Of a stretch of 64,000 nucleotides of DNA, positions 9,314 through 18,574 are shown piece after piece. The stretch is taken from positions 1-64,000 of the forward strand of contig CAIQVX010000359.1 in the NCBI GenBank assembly GCA_903875275.1. Reading direction: 5' to 3'. The notes beneath the pieces were generated by a model. That model made no database searches, was not told the origin of the DNA, and saw nothing but the letters and a program-made list of their open reading frames with translations. Made by a program: the position numbers and the translations under genes. Every line of letters starts with the position of its first letter. The stretch's first letter is position 1. This DNA comes from an uncultured beta proteobacterium (GTDB lineage: Bacteria > Pseudomonadota > Gammaproteobacteria > Burkholderiales > Burkholderiaceae_C).

Positions 9314-10443
9314 CAGAACATTCAAGAGCCCGCGTGCTGGCACTGCTGCTGCCCGTGGTGCTCGCCGCCTGCGGTACAGCCCCGGGCATGTACATGGCGA
9401 CTGCGCCGAGCGAGCAGGCGCGCAGCACCTGGTTTGGCACGCGCGCCGCCGAGCCACAAAGCAGCATCGACTTTTCCCTGATCCGCCTGGGCGCCGACAA
9501 CATGAGCAAGTACGCCGCTCCCGTCAACGGGGCCGCCGCCACTCCCGCATTCAGCGGCAAGGACGCCGGCCCGTACCGCCTGGGACTGCAGGATGTGCTG
9601 CGCATCAACGTCTGGGGTCATCCCGACTTCATGCCTACGCTGTCAGCCGTTTCCTCCACCGGTGTGGCCAGCGTGCCGCTGGGCCGCACCATCAATGAAG
9701 ACGGCACCCTGTTCTTTCCGCTGGTGGGCACACTGCGCGCCACGGGCCTCACCGTGGCCGAGTTCCGCGCCGTGCTGACCAAGGCGCTGGCCAAGTTCAT
9801 CAAGGACCCGCAGGTGGACGTGGACATTGCGGCCTTTCGCAGCCAGCGCGTGTTCCTGGCCGGCGAGGTCAAGGCACCGGGCGTCGTGCCCATCACCGAC
9901 ATCCCGCTCAAGATCACCGACGCCATTGCCGCGGTTGGCGGCACCACCGCCGATGCCGACATGGGTGTGGTGCAACTCACCCGCGCCGCCCAGAGTTTCA
10001 CCATCGACCTCAACCGCCTCTACTTTGGCGGTGAACTCGCCCTTAATCTGACGCTGCAGCATGGTGACGTGCTGACCGTGCCTGACCGGCAGGCACGCAA
10101 GGTCTTCCTGCTGGGCGAAGTGATGCAACCCAAGTCTTACGTGCTGCGCCGGGGCCGCGTCAGCCTGGCCGAGGTGCTGGCCGATGCGGGCGGTCCGAAC
10201 CCGCTGTCTGCCAATGCCGGCGAAGTCTTTGTCATGCGGCTGGGCACAGACGGCAAGCCGCTGGTGTTCCAGCTTGACGCGCGTGAGCCGGTGGCTCTGT
10301 TGCTGGCCGACCGTTTTGATGTGCAGGCGCGCGACCTGGTCTACGTCAACCCGACCGGAATGACACACGCCGTGCGAATCATGAACCAGTATCTGCCGCT
10401 GTTGCAGGGGGCATCCAGCGTCAAGGCAGTTGGCGGCTTCTAA
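9310..10443 (+). CDS. Polysaccharide export outer-membrane protein (Wza/OPX family)
   Basis: VVLAACGT lipobox; YRLGLQDVLRINVWGHPDF (Poly_export) and SLBB-like VFLAGEVKAPGVVPITD / VFLLGEVMQPKSYVL. Confidence 0.92.
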   Translation: MTEHSRARVLALLLPVVLAACGTAPGMYMATAPSEQARSTWFGTRAAEPQSSIDFSLIRLGADNMSKYAAPVNGAAATPAFSGKDAGPYRLGLQDVLRINVWGHPDFMPTLSAVSSTGVASVPLGRTINEDGTLFFPLVGTLRATGLTVAEFRAVLTKALAKFIKDPQVDVDIAAFRSQRVFLAGEVKAPGVVPITDIPLKITDAIAAVGGTTADADMGVVQLTRAAQSFTIDLNRLYFGGELALNLTLQHGDVLTVPDRQARKVFLLGEVMQPKSYVLRRGRVSLAEVLADAGGPNPLSANAGEVFVMRLGTDGKPLVFQLDAREPVALLLADRFDVQARDLVYVNPTGMTHAVRIMNQYLPLLQGASSVKAVGGF

Positions 10444-10490
10444 GTAAGCCGTTCACCACACCAACGTCAACCTATCTTTACCAGGCTCCC

Positions 10491-12851
10491 ATGGCGACAG
10501 AAACCAGCGACCGCAACAACGACAACCGCCCCCTTGTTCAGGAGGAAGAGGGGCTCTCGCTTGTCGACATTCTTGAGAACGTCCTCTATTTCAAGTGGCA
10601 CTTCATCGTGGTGGCCAGCGTGGTGTTCACGCTGTCGGTGTTTTACGCCATCATGGCCACGCCGGTCTACACCGCCGACGTCCTGATCCAGGTGGAGGAA
10701 AAGAAGGGCTCTTCCCTGGGCGCACTGAACGCCGTGGCCAAGGCGCTGGATGTGCAGCAGTCGCCAGTGATGGGTGAAATCGAAATCATCCGCTCGCGCA
10801 ACGTGATCGGGCGCGCAGTCGAGGCCGAACTGGCCCACACCAGCATCCGGGTTGCGAACCGGCTACCCTTTGTTGGTGGCTGGCTGGCCCGCCTGAGCGA
10901 GCGCGACAGCACCGGTCTGGCCAAGCCGCTGTGGGACTGGGGCAATATTGCCTGGGGTGGTGAAGCATTGACGCTGGACGAGTTCGTGGTGCCGGAGCGC
11001 TATTTCGGCCGGCCTTTTGACCTGATCGCCGGCGCCAGCGGCGCCTGGTCGCTGCGGGATGCCGAGGGCACGACCGTGCTGCAGGGCAAAGCCGGGCAAA
11101 GTGCCCAGTCCGCTGACGGGCAGTTCAAGCTCTGGGTCACCGGCATGAAAGCACGGCCCGGCAACCGTTTTGAGATTCGTCGCTACTCGGTTCCGTCGCG
11201 CATCAGCCAGATCCTGGGGCAGATGACCGCCACCGAAACCAAGCGCCAGTCCAGCGTGCTCAAACTCACCTTTGAAGACACCAACCCGGCCAATGCGGCG
11301 CGCATGCTCAACGCCATTGCCGACGCCTACCTCAAGCAGAATCTGGAGCGCCGCTCCGAGGAAGCCGACAAGAGCCTGAAGTTCCTGCAGGAGCAGTTGC
11401 CCGAACTGCGCAAGCAGCTCGAAGTGGCAGAGAAAGCCTTCAACGGCTTTCGCAACCGAGAGAAGACCATAGACATCTCGGGTGAAATCAAGGTGCTGCT
11501 GGACAAGACCACCAGCATCGAAAAACTCCGGATGGAAAACGAGTTCAAGCGCAAGGAATTGCTGCAGCGTTATGAACCGAATCACCCCGCCATCCGGGCG
11601 CTGGACAGCCAGATCGCCAGCCTGAAGGGCGAATCACAGACCCTGGGCCGGGACATTTCCACATTGCCTAACACGCAACAGGACTACATCCGCTTTGCAC
11701 GCGACGTGGAGGTCAATAACCAGCTCTACGTTGGCCTGCTCAACAACGCGCAGCAGTTGCAGGTCGCCCGCGCCGGCACCACCGGCAACGTGGCGATCAT
11801 TGACCGGGCCGTGGTACCGGAGCGCCCGTCGCGTCCCAACAAGCCGCTGACGGTGGCCATTGGTGGCCTGCTGGGCCTGCTGCTGGGCTTTCTGGCCAGC
11901 CAGTTGCTGGCCATGATGTCGGGCATTGTGCGTGACCCCAAGAAGCTCGAGCTCAGGACTGGCATCCAGACCTACGCGATTCTGCCGTTCGCCCCGGAAC
12001 AGTTCGACAACGAACAGAGCGAGAGTAAACCCTTCCTTCTGGCGCACGAGAAGCCGACGGCGGTGGTGATCGAGGCCTTGCGCAGCATGCGCACAGCGCT
12101 GCTCTTTGCGCTGTCTGAAACACCCCGCGCCAAGGTCATTCTCATCACCTCGGCAGCGCCCTCACAGGGCAAGAGCTTTATTGCAGCCAATCTGGCCTAC
12201 CTGATAGCGGCGGCCGGCAAACGCGTGCTGTTGGTGGATGCCGACGTGCGCCGATCTTCCTTGAAGCACTACTTCAACCTGCCGGACAAGGTGAAAGGCC
12301 TTTCCGACGTACTCAAGGACAACCTCCAGTTTACCGGGTTCGTTCTACCTGAAGTGCACGCCCATCTGGACATGCTGCCTGCGGGCGCACGTGTCAAGAA
12401 CCCGGGCGATCTGTTCTCCAGGCAGGCGCTGGTCGACACCATCACCAACGCTGCCAACAGTTACGACTTTGTGGTCATCGACTCACCGCCAGTGCTGCCA
12501 GTCAATGACGCTGCGGCGCTGTCCAAGTGGGCTGACGTCACCGTGTTCGTGGCGCGGCAAGACTCGGTCAGCCAGTCTGAAGTGGCAGAAGCCCTCATCC
12601 TGCTTGCCAAGTCCGGCAAACCGGTCAGCGGACTGGTCTTCAACGGTTACATCCCGTCGACCCTGCGCTATGGCTACGGTTATGGCTATGGTTATGGCTA
12701 CCGCTACCGCAAGTATGGCGGTCGCTATGGCAAGGGCTATGGTTACGGACGGGGGTACGGCAAAGGCTACGGGTACGGCTACGGAAAGAGCTACGGCTAT
12801 GGTTATGGAGATGACGATGCTGAAAAGACGGCCCAGAAGGCGCCCAAGTAG
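10491..12851 (+). CDS. Polysaccharide co-polymerase / tyrosine autokinase (Wzc/EpsB type) with Gly-Tyr-rich C-terminal tail
   Basis: Wzz-like N-terminus, GNVAIIDRAVVPERPSRPNKP, Walker A-like TSAAPSQGKSF, VLLVDADVRR, VVIDSPPVLPVNDA; ~18 Tyr in last ~50 residues. Confidence 0.95.
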   Translation: MATETSDRNNDNRPLVQEEEGLSLVDILENVLYFKWHFIVVASVVFTLSVFYAIMATPVYTADVLIQVEEKKGSSLGALNAVAKALDVQQSPVMGEIEIIRSRNVIGRAVEAELAHTSIRVANRLPFVGGWLARLSERDSTGLAKPLWDWGNIAWGGEALTLDEFVVPERYFGRPFDLIAGASGAWSLRDAEGTTVLQGKAGQSAQSADGQFKLWVTGMKARPGNRFEIRRYSVPSRISQILGQMTATETKRQSSVLKLTFEDTNPANAARMLNAIADAYLKQNLERRSEEADKSLKFLQEQLPELRKQLEVAEKAFNGFRNREKTIDISGEIKVLLDKTTSIEKLRMENEFKRKELLQRYEPNHPAIRALDSQIASLKGESQTLGRDISTLPNTQQDYIRFARDVEVNNQLYVGLLNNAQQLQVARAGTTGNVAIIDRAVVPERPSRPNKPLTVAIGGLLGLLLGFLASQLLAMMSGIVRDPKKLELRTGIQTYAILPFAPEQFDNEQSESKPFLLAHEKPTAVVIEALRSMRTALLFALSETPRAKVILITSAAPSQGKSFIAANLAYLIAAAGKRVLLVDADVRRSSLKHYFNLPDKVKGLSDVLKDNLQFTGFVLPEVHAHLDMLPAGARVKNPGDLFSRQALVDTITNAANSYDFVVIDSPPVLPVNDAAALSKWADVTVFVARQDSVSQSEVAEALILLAKSGKPVSGLVFNGYIPSTLRYGYGYGYGYGYRYRKYGGRYGKGYGYGRGYGKGYGYGYGKSYGYGYGDDDAEKTAQKAPK

Positions 12852-12869
12852 CTCTGGCATGGTCGCACC

Positions 12870-13997
12870 ATGAATTGGTTCAAGGAATTCCCTCACTACG
12901 TTTGGCCTATCGCCACATTTGCCACGGGTCTGGCGGCCTGGTTTGGGGCCATGCTGCTGGTGCTGACCAAGTCGCTGTATTTCCGTGATTCGATCACCAC
13001 CAGCAACGTGGTCCAGCGTGTCCATGTTGAGCCAACGCCGCGCATTGGTGGATTGGCACTGTATTTCAGCGTGCTGCTGGGAACGGTGCTTTCAACCGGT
13101 GAATCGCGCCATTTCCTGATGTATCTGGTGATGGCCGGAACACCCGCCTTCGCCTTCGGCTTGCTGGAGGATTGCACCCATCGCGTCCCGGTCGTCACGC
13201 GCCTGTTTGCCACACTGGGTAGCGGTATTCTGGGCTGCTTCATCACGGGCTCGACCATCACTGGCATTGACGTGCCGCTGATCGACACCTTGCTGATGTG
13301 GGCGCCGCTGTCAGTCGTCTTTACGGCCTTTGCCGTCAGCGGCGTCGCCAACGCTTTCAACATCATCGATGGCTTCAACGGGCTTGCCTCTGGCACCGCC
13401 ATGATCGCACTCTGGGCAATGGGCCTGGTAGGGCTGCACCTGGGCGATGTCCAACTGGTCAACGTGTGCGTGATTCTGGCAGCAGCGATCACCGGGTTTC
13501 TGCTGGTCAACTGGCCCTTTGGCAAGCTGTTCATGGGAGACGGCGGAGCCTATTTTGTCGGTTTTGCCGTGGCCTGGGTCGCGGTGTTGTTGCTGGAGCA
13601 TCACCCCGAAGTGTCGGCCTGGTGCCCCTTGCTGATTTGCGCTTACCCCGTGCTTGAGGTGGTGTTCAGCATGCGTCGGCGTCGCCTGCGCAACCAGATT
13701 GTGGGCCATGCGGACCGACTGCACCTGCACAGTCTGGTCAAGCGCCGCGTGGTGCGCCAGTTGTTTCCCCGCGTCAACCGCACGCTGCGCAATTCAATCA
13801 CCGGCGCCCTGCTGTGGGCCATGACCTTGCTGCCTTCCGTGTGGGCCGTTCTGCTGTACGACGACACACCGCAGCTGATGCTGGGTCTCGTTGCTTTTGC
13901 CTTGGCCTACCATGTGCTGTATGTGCGCCTGGTCCGCTTCGGCTGGCATCTGCGGCGCCCGGCTGGGCCGCCGCCGGTGGCGCACAGCTCCAAGTAA
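12870..13997 (+). CDS. Undecaprenyl-phosphate sugar-1-phosphate transferase (MraY/WecA/TagO family, GT4)
   Basis: EPTPRIGG, VANAFNIIDGFNGLASG, FGKLFMGDGGAYFVGF, RLHLHSLVKRR. Confidence 0.9.
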   Translation: MNWFKEFPHYVWPIATFATGLAAWFGAMLLVLTKSLYFRDSITTSNVVQRVHVEPTPRIGGLALYFSVLLGTVLSTGESRHFLMYLVMAGTPAFAFGLLEDCTHRVPVVTRLFATLGSGILGCFITGSTITGIDVPLIDTLLMWAPLSVVFTAFAVSGVANAFNIIDGFNGLASGTAMIALWAMGLVGLHLGDVQLVNVCVILAAAITGFLLVNWPFGKLFMGDGGAYFVGFAVAWVAVLLLEHHPEVSAWCPLLICAYPVLEVVFSMRRRRLRNQIVGHADRLHLHSLVKRRVVRQLFPRVNRTLRNSITGALLWAMTLLPSVWAVLLYDDTPQLMLGLVAFALAYHVLYVRLVRFGWHLRRPAGPPPVAHSSK

Positions 13998-14006
13998 GGG
14001 CCGGCA

Positions 14007-14501
14007 ATGGGTTGGTACCTCATCCATACCAAACCCCGACAGGAACAGCGCGCTCTGGAAAATCTGGTCAACCAGGGCTACGACTGCTATCTGCCCCTGC
14101 TGGCGACGGAAAAACTGCAGCGTGCCGTACTGAAGGTGGTGCAGGAACCTCTCTTTTCGCGCTACCTGTTCATTCACCTGGACACGCATCAAAGCAGCAA
14201 GAGCTGGACACCCATCCGGTCCACCCAGGGCGTGAGTCGCCTGGTCACCTTCGGCTCCGAGCCGGCCAAGGTGGAGTCCGAACTGATCGAGGCGCTGCGT
14301 TCAAGAATCGACCAGACCAACAGCACGCCCGAGCGTCTGTTCCAACCGGGTGAACGCGTGCAAATCAGGGACGGCTCATTTGCGGGGCTGGAGGCCATCT
14401 ACCAGATGCCCCGGGGCGAGGACCGGGCCATGGTGCTGATCGAGTTGCTGAGCAAGCCGGTGAAACTGACACTGGCTCCAGCCAGCCTGCGAAAACTGTA
14501 A
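14007..14501 (+). CDS. Specialised NusG paralogue (RfaH/UpxY-like transcription antiterminator)
   Basis: GWYLIHTKPRQEQRALENLVNQGYDCYLPLL NGN domain and FQPGERVQIRDGSFAGLEAIY KOW motif, in EPS locus. Confidence 0.88.
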   Translation: MGWYLIHTKPRQEQRALENLVNQGYDCYLPLLATEKLQRAVLKVVQEPLFSRYLFIHLDTHQSSKSWTPIRSTQGVSRLVTFGSEPAKVESELIEALRSRIDQTNSTPERLFQPGERVQIRDGSFAGLEAIYQMPRGEDRAMVLIELLSKPVKLTLAPASLRKL

Positions 14502-15902
14502 TCAGCTAAGCAGTTCTTCGGGCTGCCTGCAAACCTTTAGGCCCTGCAGTGAAAAGCCATTGCTCTTGCCCGGGTAAATGCGAACCTTGGTAAAACCGCT
14601 GCCGGTTGAAAACAAAGGTGTTTTCAGCGCATGCGCTGCATCATCACCCGGCACCGCCAATGTGAAGCGACGCGTTGCCACACCGGGCCCGGAAGCCTCC
14701 AGCGTCAGCGTTTTGGCGCCGGCGCTGGTGGCCTGGGCACTCAGGTAATCGAGCTTCTCGACCGGCTTGTCAAAGCCGATTTCGACAAAATCACTGTCGT
14801 TGGTGGCGGCAACGGCCAGGTCCGAGCCCCTGAGGTTGGCCGCGTTCGCTGCCAGTCCCAGCGGCGCCAGTCTGGCGCCCACGGCCGATGCCTTGCAACT
14901 GCGCTGCACCAGCGCAGAGACGCGCAGCAGCCATTCGGTGTTGTTGCTTGCGTAGCGGGCTTCGCGGTACATGTAGTCAGGCGGCGCGCGCATGTCGCGC
15001 TCTGGCATCTCCCAAATCATGAGTTTGGGTGGCTGTGTCTGGAAGGCATCATCGCGGAGATAGCTCTCCAGACCGACCCAGGAACCCTGATCAGCACCCA
15101 CAGAAACGCTCAGAAACTCACGCTGCAGTGCAAAGCGCAACGCATCCTGAAACCCGGTCCAGGCGCTCGAGTAGCTGCTCCCCATCAACGTCAAACCAAG
15201 GGCAGGCGCGTTGCCCAGCAGGTCCTGCTTGGCAGTTTGAGGCCGACTGACCTTGATCGGCGTCACCTGCTCGAACGCCATGATCGGTGAGTCCGGTGGC
15301 AACTGGTCTGTCAGATCCCTTCGCCTGGAAGTCTGCCGTCGCAAGTTGGTCATCTCAAATTTCTCCTCTGGCAGAGCGTCCAGTACTTTTTTCAGAGCGG
15401 AGTGTGCATCCAGCGCGGCTTTGACCGCCTGCGCCGCCACCATCGCGCCAACAGGTGTCCAGTGCGTGTCCAGCCGGTAATACAGCGGTGTTGCACTGGC
15501 GCGCTGCGGGCTGGTCATGAACGCGGTATTGAGGTCGATGATGTTGACGTGGGCGGCCTGCAGAACCTTGCTCATGCGCTCGTAATTGCCTTTCATGTAG
15601 TCATTCACCCTGACATCGTCCGGAAGGAACTCGGAATAGATGCGCATCTTCAGGGGCACCATCGCCACGGCCATGCTGATGCCATTGGCCGACAGCACTT
15701 TGTTGACACGTTGAATCAGGTCAATCGACGTACCCGTCGCCGCCATGTCGGTGGTGTCCGATATTTCGTGCCGATAGAAGAGCCAGTCGCTCTTGCCAAC
15801 AATGCCGGCGGGAGCCTCCGCCGCCGCCAGGCCGGCCATGCCGGTCGAGCTGGCGATCACTGCGCCAAAAATCCATTTCCCTGGTGTGTTGTTGTTCATC
15901 AT
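14502..15902 (-). CDS. AlgJ/AlgX-like SGNH-fold polysaccharide O-acetyltransferase protein
   Basis: GKSDWLFYRHEI, LYYRLDTHWTPVGAMVAAQAV (DxHW), GLTLMGSSYSSAW; N-terminal signal-like segment. Confidence 0.75.
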   Translation of the reverse strand: MMNNNTPGKWIFGAVIASSTGMAGLAAAEAPAGIVGKSDWLFYRHEISDTTDMAATGTSIDLIQRVNKVLSANGISMAVAMVPLKMRIYSEFLPDDVRVNDYMKGNYERMSKVLQAAHVNIIDLNTAFMTSPQRASATPLYYRLDTHWTPVGAMVAAQAVKAALDAHSALKKVLDALPEEKFEMTNLRRQTSRRRDLTDQLPPDSPIMAFEQVTPIKVSRPQTAKQDLLGNAPALGLTLMGSSYSSAWTGFQDALRFALQREFLSVSVGADQGSWVGLESYLRDDAFQTQPPKLMIWEMPERDMRAPPDYMYREARYASNNTEWLLRVSALVQRSCKASAVGARLAPLGLAANAANLRGSDLAVAATNDSDFVEIGFDKPVEKLDYLSAQATSAGAKTLTLEASGPGVATRRFTLAVPGDDAAHALKTPLFSTGSGFTKVRIYPGKSNGFSLQGLKVCRQPEELLS

Positions 15903-15933
15903 TCACTGCTCTCGTCAAAGTCAAAGTCCGGAT

Positions 15934-16641
15934 TCATTTCCCGGTGTAGCGCTCAATCTTGTTTTGCACCGCGCGCGCCGTCAGTTTGCCGCCATCGCCG
16001 GGAAGCAGCAAAACGCTGTAGGTGCCGCCCTGGGCCATGGCCAGCGAAGTACGCGCCAGTGCTGTCTTGTCGCCACTGCGGACGGCCATCAGCTCGATCG
16101 AAATCGGATTCACCAGGATCGAAGTTGACACGCCGTAAGACAGGCCCAAGAACACTTTGGTGTTGCCGTCTGCGGTGAGCACATCCAGCGTGCCGGCCTT
16201 GGCGTCAAGGTGATAGACCGTCAGCAGTGCCTTGAGTTTGTTGGAATTGGCCTTGTCCTCAAACACGGTAGGTGCCACATCCGCTCGCAAGGCAGCAAAA
16301 GCCACCGTCATGGCTCGTCCGCGCACAACATCAAGCGGTGCTGTCAGAAGCGCTGCAGACTTGCCGGATGCATGAATGGCGATGCTGTGTTTGCCGGCGC
16401 TGAGCACCATGTAGTCGCTGGCCTCACCGGCGCCAAGCTTGCGGATGCGAAGCTGGCCATCGACAAGAATGTCGACCGCCGCATCGCGACTGGCCAGCAA
16501 GACGCGCACATAAGCCGAGTCCGCTGGCGGCTCGGGGTCATAGAGCAAGCCGGCGGACTGCGCCCACAGGCCGGTACACAGGCACGCCAGCAAGGCGGCC
16601 AGCATCGGACCCCAATGTCTCGCGGAGATGCGAAATGGCAT
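15934..16641 (-). CDS. AlgF-like periplasmic O-acetylation protein
   Basis: LLYDPEPPADSAYVRVLLAS...VLSAGKHSIAIHASGK and C-terminal TYSVLLLPGDGGKLTARAVQNKIERYTGK. Confidence 0.65.
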   Translation of the reverse strand: MPFRISARHWGPMLAALLACLCTGLWAQSAGLLYDPEPPADSAYVRVLLASRDAAVDILVDGQLRIRKLGAGEASDYMVLSAGKHSIAIHASGKSAALLTAPLDVVRGRAMTVAFAALRADVAPTVFEDKANSNKLKALLTVYHLDAKAGTLDVLTADGNTKVFLGLSYGVSTSILVNPISIELMAVRSGDKTALARTSLAMAQGGTYSVLLLPGDGGKLTARAVQNKIERYTGK

Positions 16642-16693
16642 GTCAATCCTTCAAGCTCAAACAGGTTGATTTCAAACCCATGATAAACACAGA

Positions 16694-18532
16694 TCAGCGA
16701 CCGGCGCTGACCGGCGGTTGATCGAAATAGACACCCCAGACGTATTCGCCGGGGGCCATCCCCTCCAGCACCACAGCGCTGCGCCAGTTGTCCACGCTGG
16801 TTATCCTGGGCACTTTGCCTATGCCCCCGGGAGTGACCAGCCGCAGCAATGCCCCTGACTCCGGCAGGTTGACCCACACCGATACCGGCTGTCCGAGCGG
16901 ACCCGATCCGGTGACAGTGACCTTGAGCTGAATGCCGACCGCAGCACTCTCCAGTCTGGCACTGACCCGCGCGCGCTCACGCCACCAATCGGCCACCTGA
17001 GTCGCAGTGGTCACCCAGACGCGGCCGCGCCGGGCTTTGAGACTGTCAAAAAACTCTGCCAACTGCTCTTTGCTCAGCATGCTCTGCCCGGGCACACTGA
17101 CAATCGACAGTCCGGCCATTTTGTCAACCAGATCGAGTTCCGCAAGAAAGGTCTTCATGCCCACTTCCGGCTCAGCGTCAATCAAGTCTTCGGGCGGACT
17201 TTGTGTGCGCGGCAGAAACACCATCGGCCTGGCCGTATTGACCACACCCGCGCTCTGCGAGAAATAAGGCAAGCGCGCGTCGCCAGTTCCCATGAAACCG
17301 AGGAAATGGCCAACCCCGCGCTCCTGCAACAGCCTTTCTGTGGTCGCATCGTAGGAATCCATTGGGGCGCGAAAGCCGGCGCTGGTGGGGAGGTTGAATC
17401 CGGCCTCCTTCATTTCAGCGACCATGGTTTCCAACCGTTTGCCCTGCGTCACAGCCGCCTGGTCCTTGAAGCCTTCAAAGCGGTCGCCATGGTGATCCAC
17501 TTCATGGCCCTTTGACTGAATTTGCTTGAGTATTTTGGCCGATTTCGGAGCACTGTCGCTGAGCAGGTAGTAGGTTGCGCGCAGGCCTGCTTCCTCGAGG
17601 GCTTTCGCGAACAACAGGTCTGCGTCGACCATCACGTCAATCGCCCCCACCGCCACCATCAGCGCGCTGGCGTATGGGTGCGGCCAGGTGCTCACAAAAG
17701 CGTCGGGTTGGCGCAGCAGCCACATCAGTGCGTTGTGGGCAATCGCCTCCAGTGCCTTTGGATCGGCCGAGCGCCAGAGTGGTTCCGGGTAGCCCAGCAC
17801 CACTGAACGCGACAGTCTTCCGCTGCTCTGCCGACGTTCGTCAAACACAATGGTGCTGCTGGCCTTGCCCGAGCTGGCGCTACGCGACCAGTCCATCAGG
17901 TTGGCAGCCGTCTGCCCGCCGAGCATGCGCAGCGGGTACCAGCCCTGGGCATATTCAAGCCAGACTCGCAGGCCCGCAGGCAGGTCGTGCAAGACGGGGT
18001 TGTCACCGTGCAATATCAGAAACGTGTCTTCCTTCTCGCCCTCATTGGTCCCGACCACCTTGACGTCAAGGGCACTCTCCATGAAGTCATAGCCACGCCA
18101 TTCACCGCTCTCGTTGCGCACACCTGTCATCCAGGTCGACAACACGGCGCCGCCTTTGCCACGAAAGTCAATGATGGCCTGCTTCTCGCGCTCCGACAAA
18201 GCCTGGGTTGAGGGCAACAGCAAGACGCCAGGCTGCAGTTTTTCCAGTTGTTCGACCGTTTGCACCGTCTGGAAAGGGATCCGGTATTTGCGCAGGAACA
18301 GGTCCCAGGTCCGCACGCTTTCGTTGGCGTCCATACCTCTGGCCGTGAGCCGAGCGCGCGTTGTCGCCGACGCATAGAGCTGCACCCGCTGGACCCGGAT
18401 TGCGCTCGCCATGCCAACGTCCGCTGGCGTTGCTGCCACGCCAGTGCCAGGTAGCCACAGCGCCACGGAAATCAGGACCAGGCAAGCCTCTGCAAGACGC
18501 CATCCCTGCAGCCACTTATGCCGACATTGCAT
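16694..18532 (-). CDS. Polysaccharide deacetylase-like (CE4-related) protein, paralogue A
   Basis: LRATYYLLSD, EVDHHGDRFEGF, SAGFRAPMDSYDATTERLL; N-terminal domain shares LLLPS..AL..RE...I..FR.KGGA.L.TW.TG with the protein at 23649-25544. Confidence 0.7.
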   Translation of the reverse strand: MQCRHKWLQGWRLAEACLVLISVALWLPGTGVAATPADVGMASAIRVQRVQLYASATTRARLTARGMDANESVRTWDLFLRKYRIPFQTVQTVEQLEKLQPGVLLLPSTQALSEREKQAIIDFRGKGGAVLSTWMTGVRNESGEWRGYDFMESALDVKVVGTNEGEKEDTFLILHGDNPVLHDLPAGLRVWLEYAQGWYPLRMLGGQTAANLMDWSRSASSGKASSTIVFDERRQSSGRLSRSVVLGYPEPLWRSADPKALEAIAHNALMWLLRQPDAFVSTWPHPYASALMVAVGAIDVMVDADLLFAKALEEAGLRATYYLLSDSAPKSAKILKQIQSKGHEVDHHGDRFEGFKDQAAVTQGKRLETMVAEMKEAGFNLPTSAGFRAPMDSYDATTERLLQERGVGHFLGFMGTGDARLPYFSQSAGVVNTARPMVFLPRTQSPPEDLIDAEPEVGMKTFLAELDLVDKMAGLSIVSVPGQSMLSKEQLAEFFDSLKARRGRVWVTTATQVADWWRERARVSARLESAAVGIQLKVTVTGSGPLGQPVSVWVNLPESGALLRLVTPGGIGKVPRITSVDNWRSAVVLEGMAPGEYVWGVYFDQPPVSAGR

Positions 18533-18574
18533 GCTATCTCCCCCTGATCAGGTCAAATCGATTATGATGAAAAA

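Noticed and set aside
12669-12809. GY-codon repeat considered as a CRISPR-like or VNTR array
   Set aside because: It is in frame within the Wzc-type gene, with irregular units and mixed codons, so it is a coding repeat; reported as a protein feature instead.
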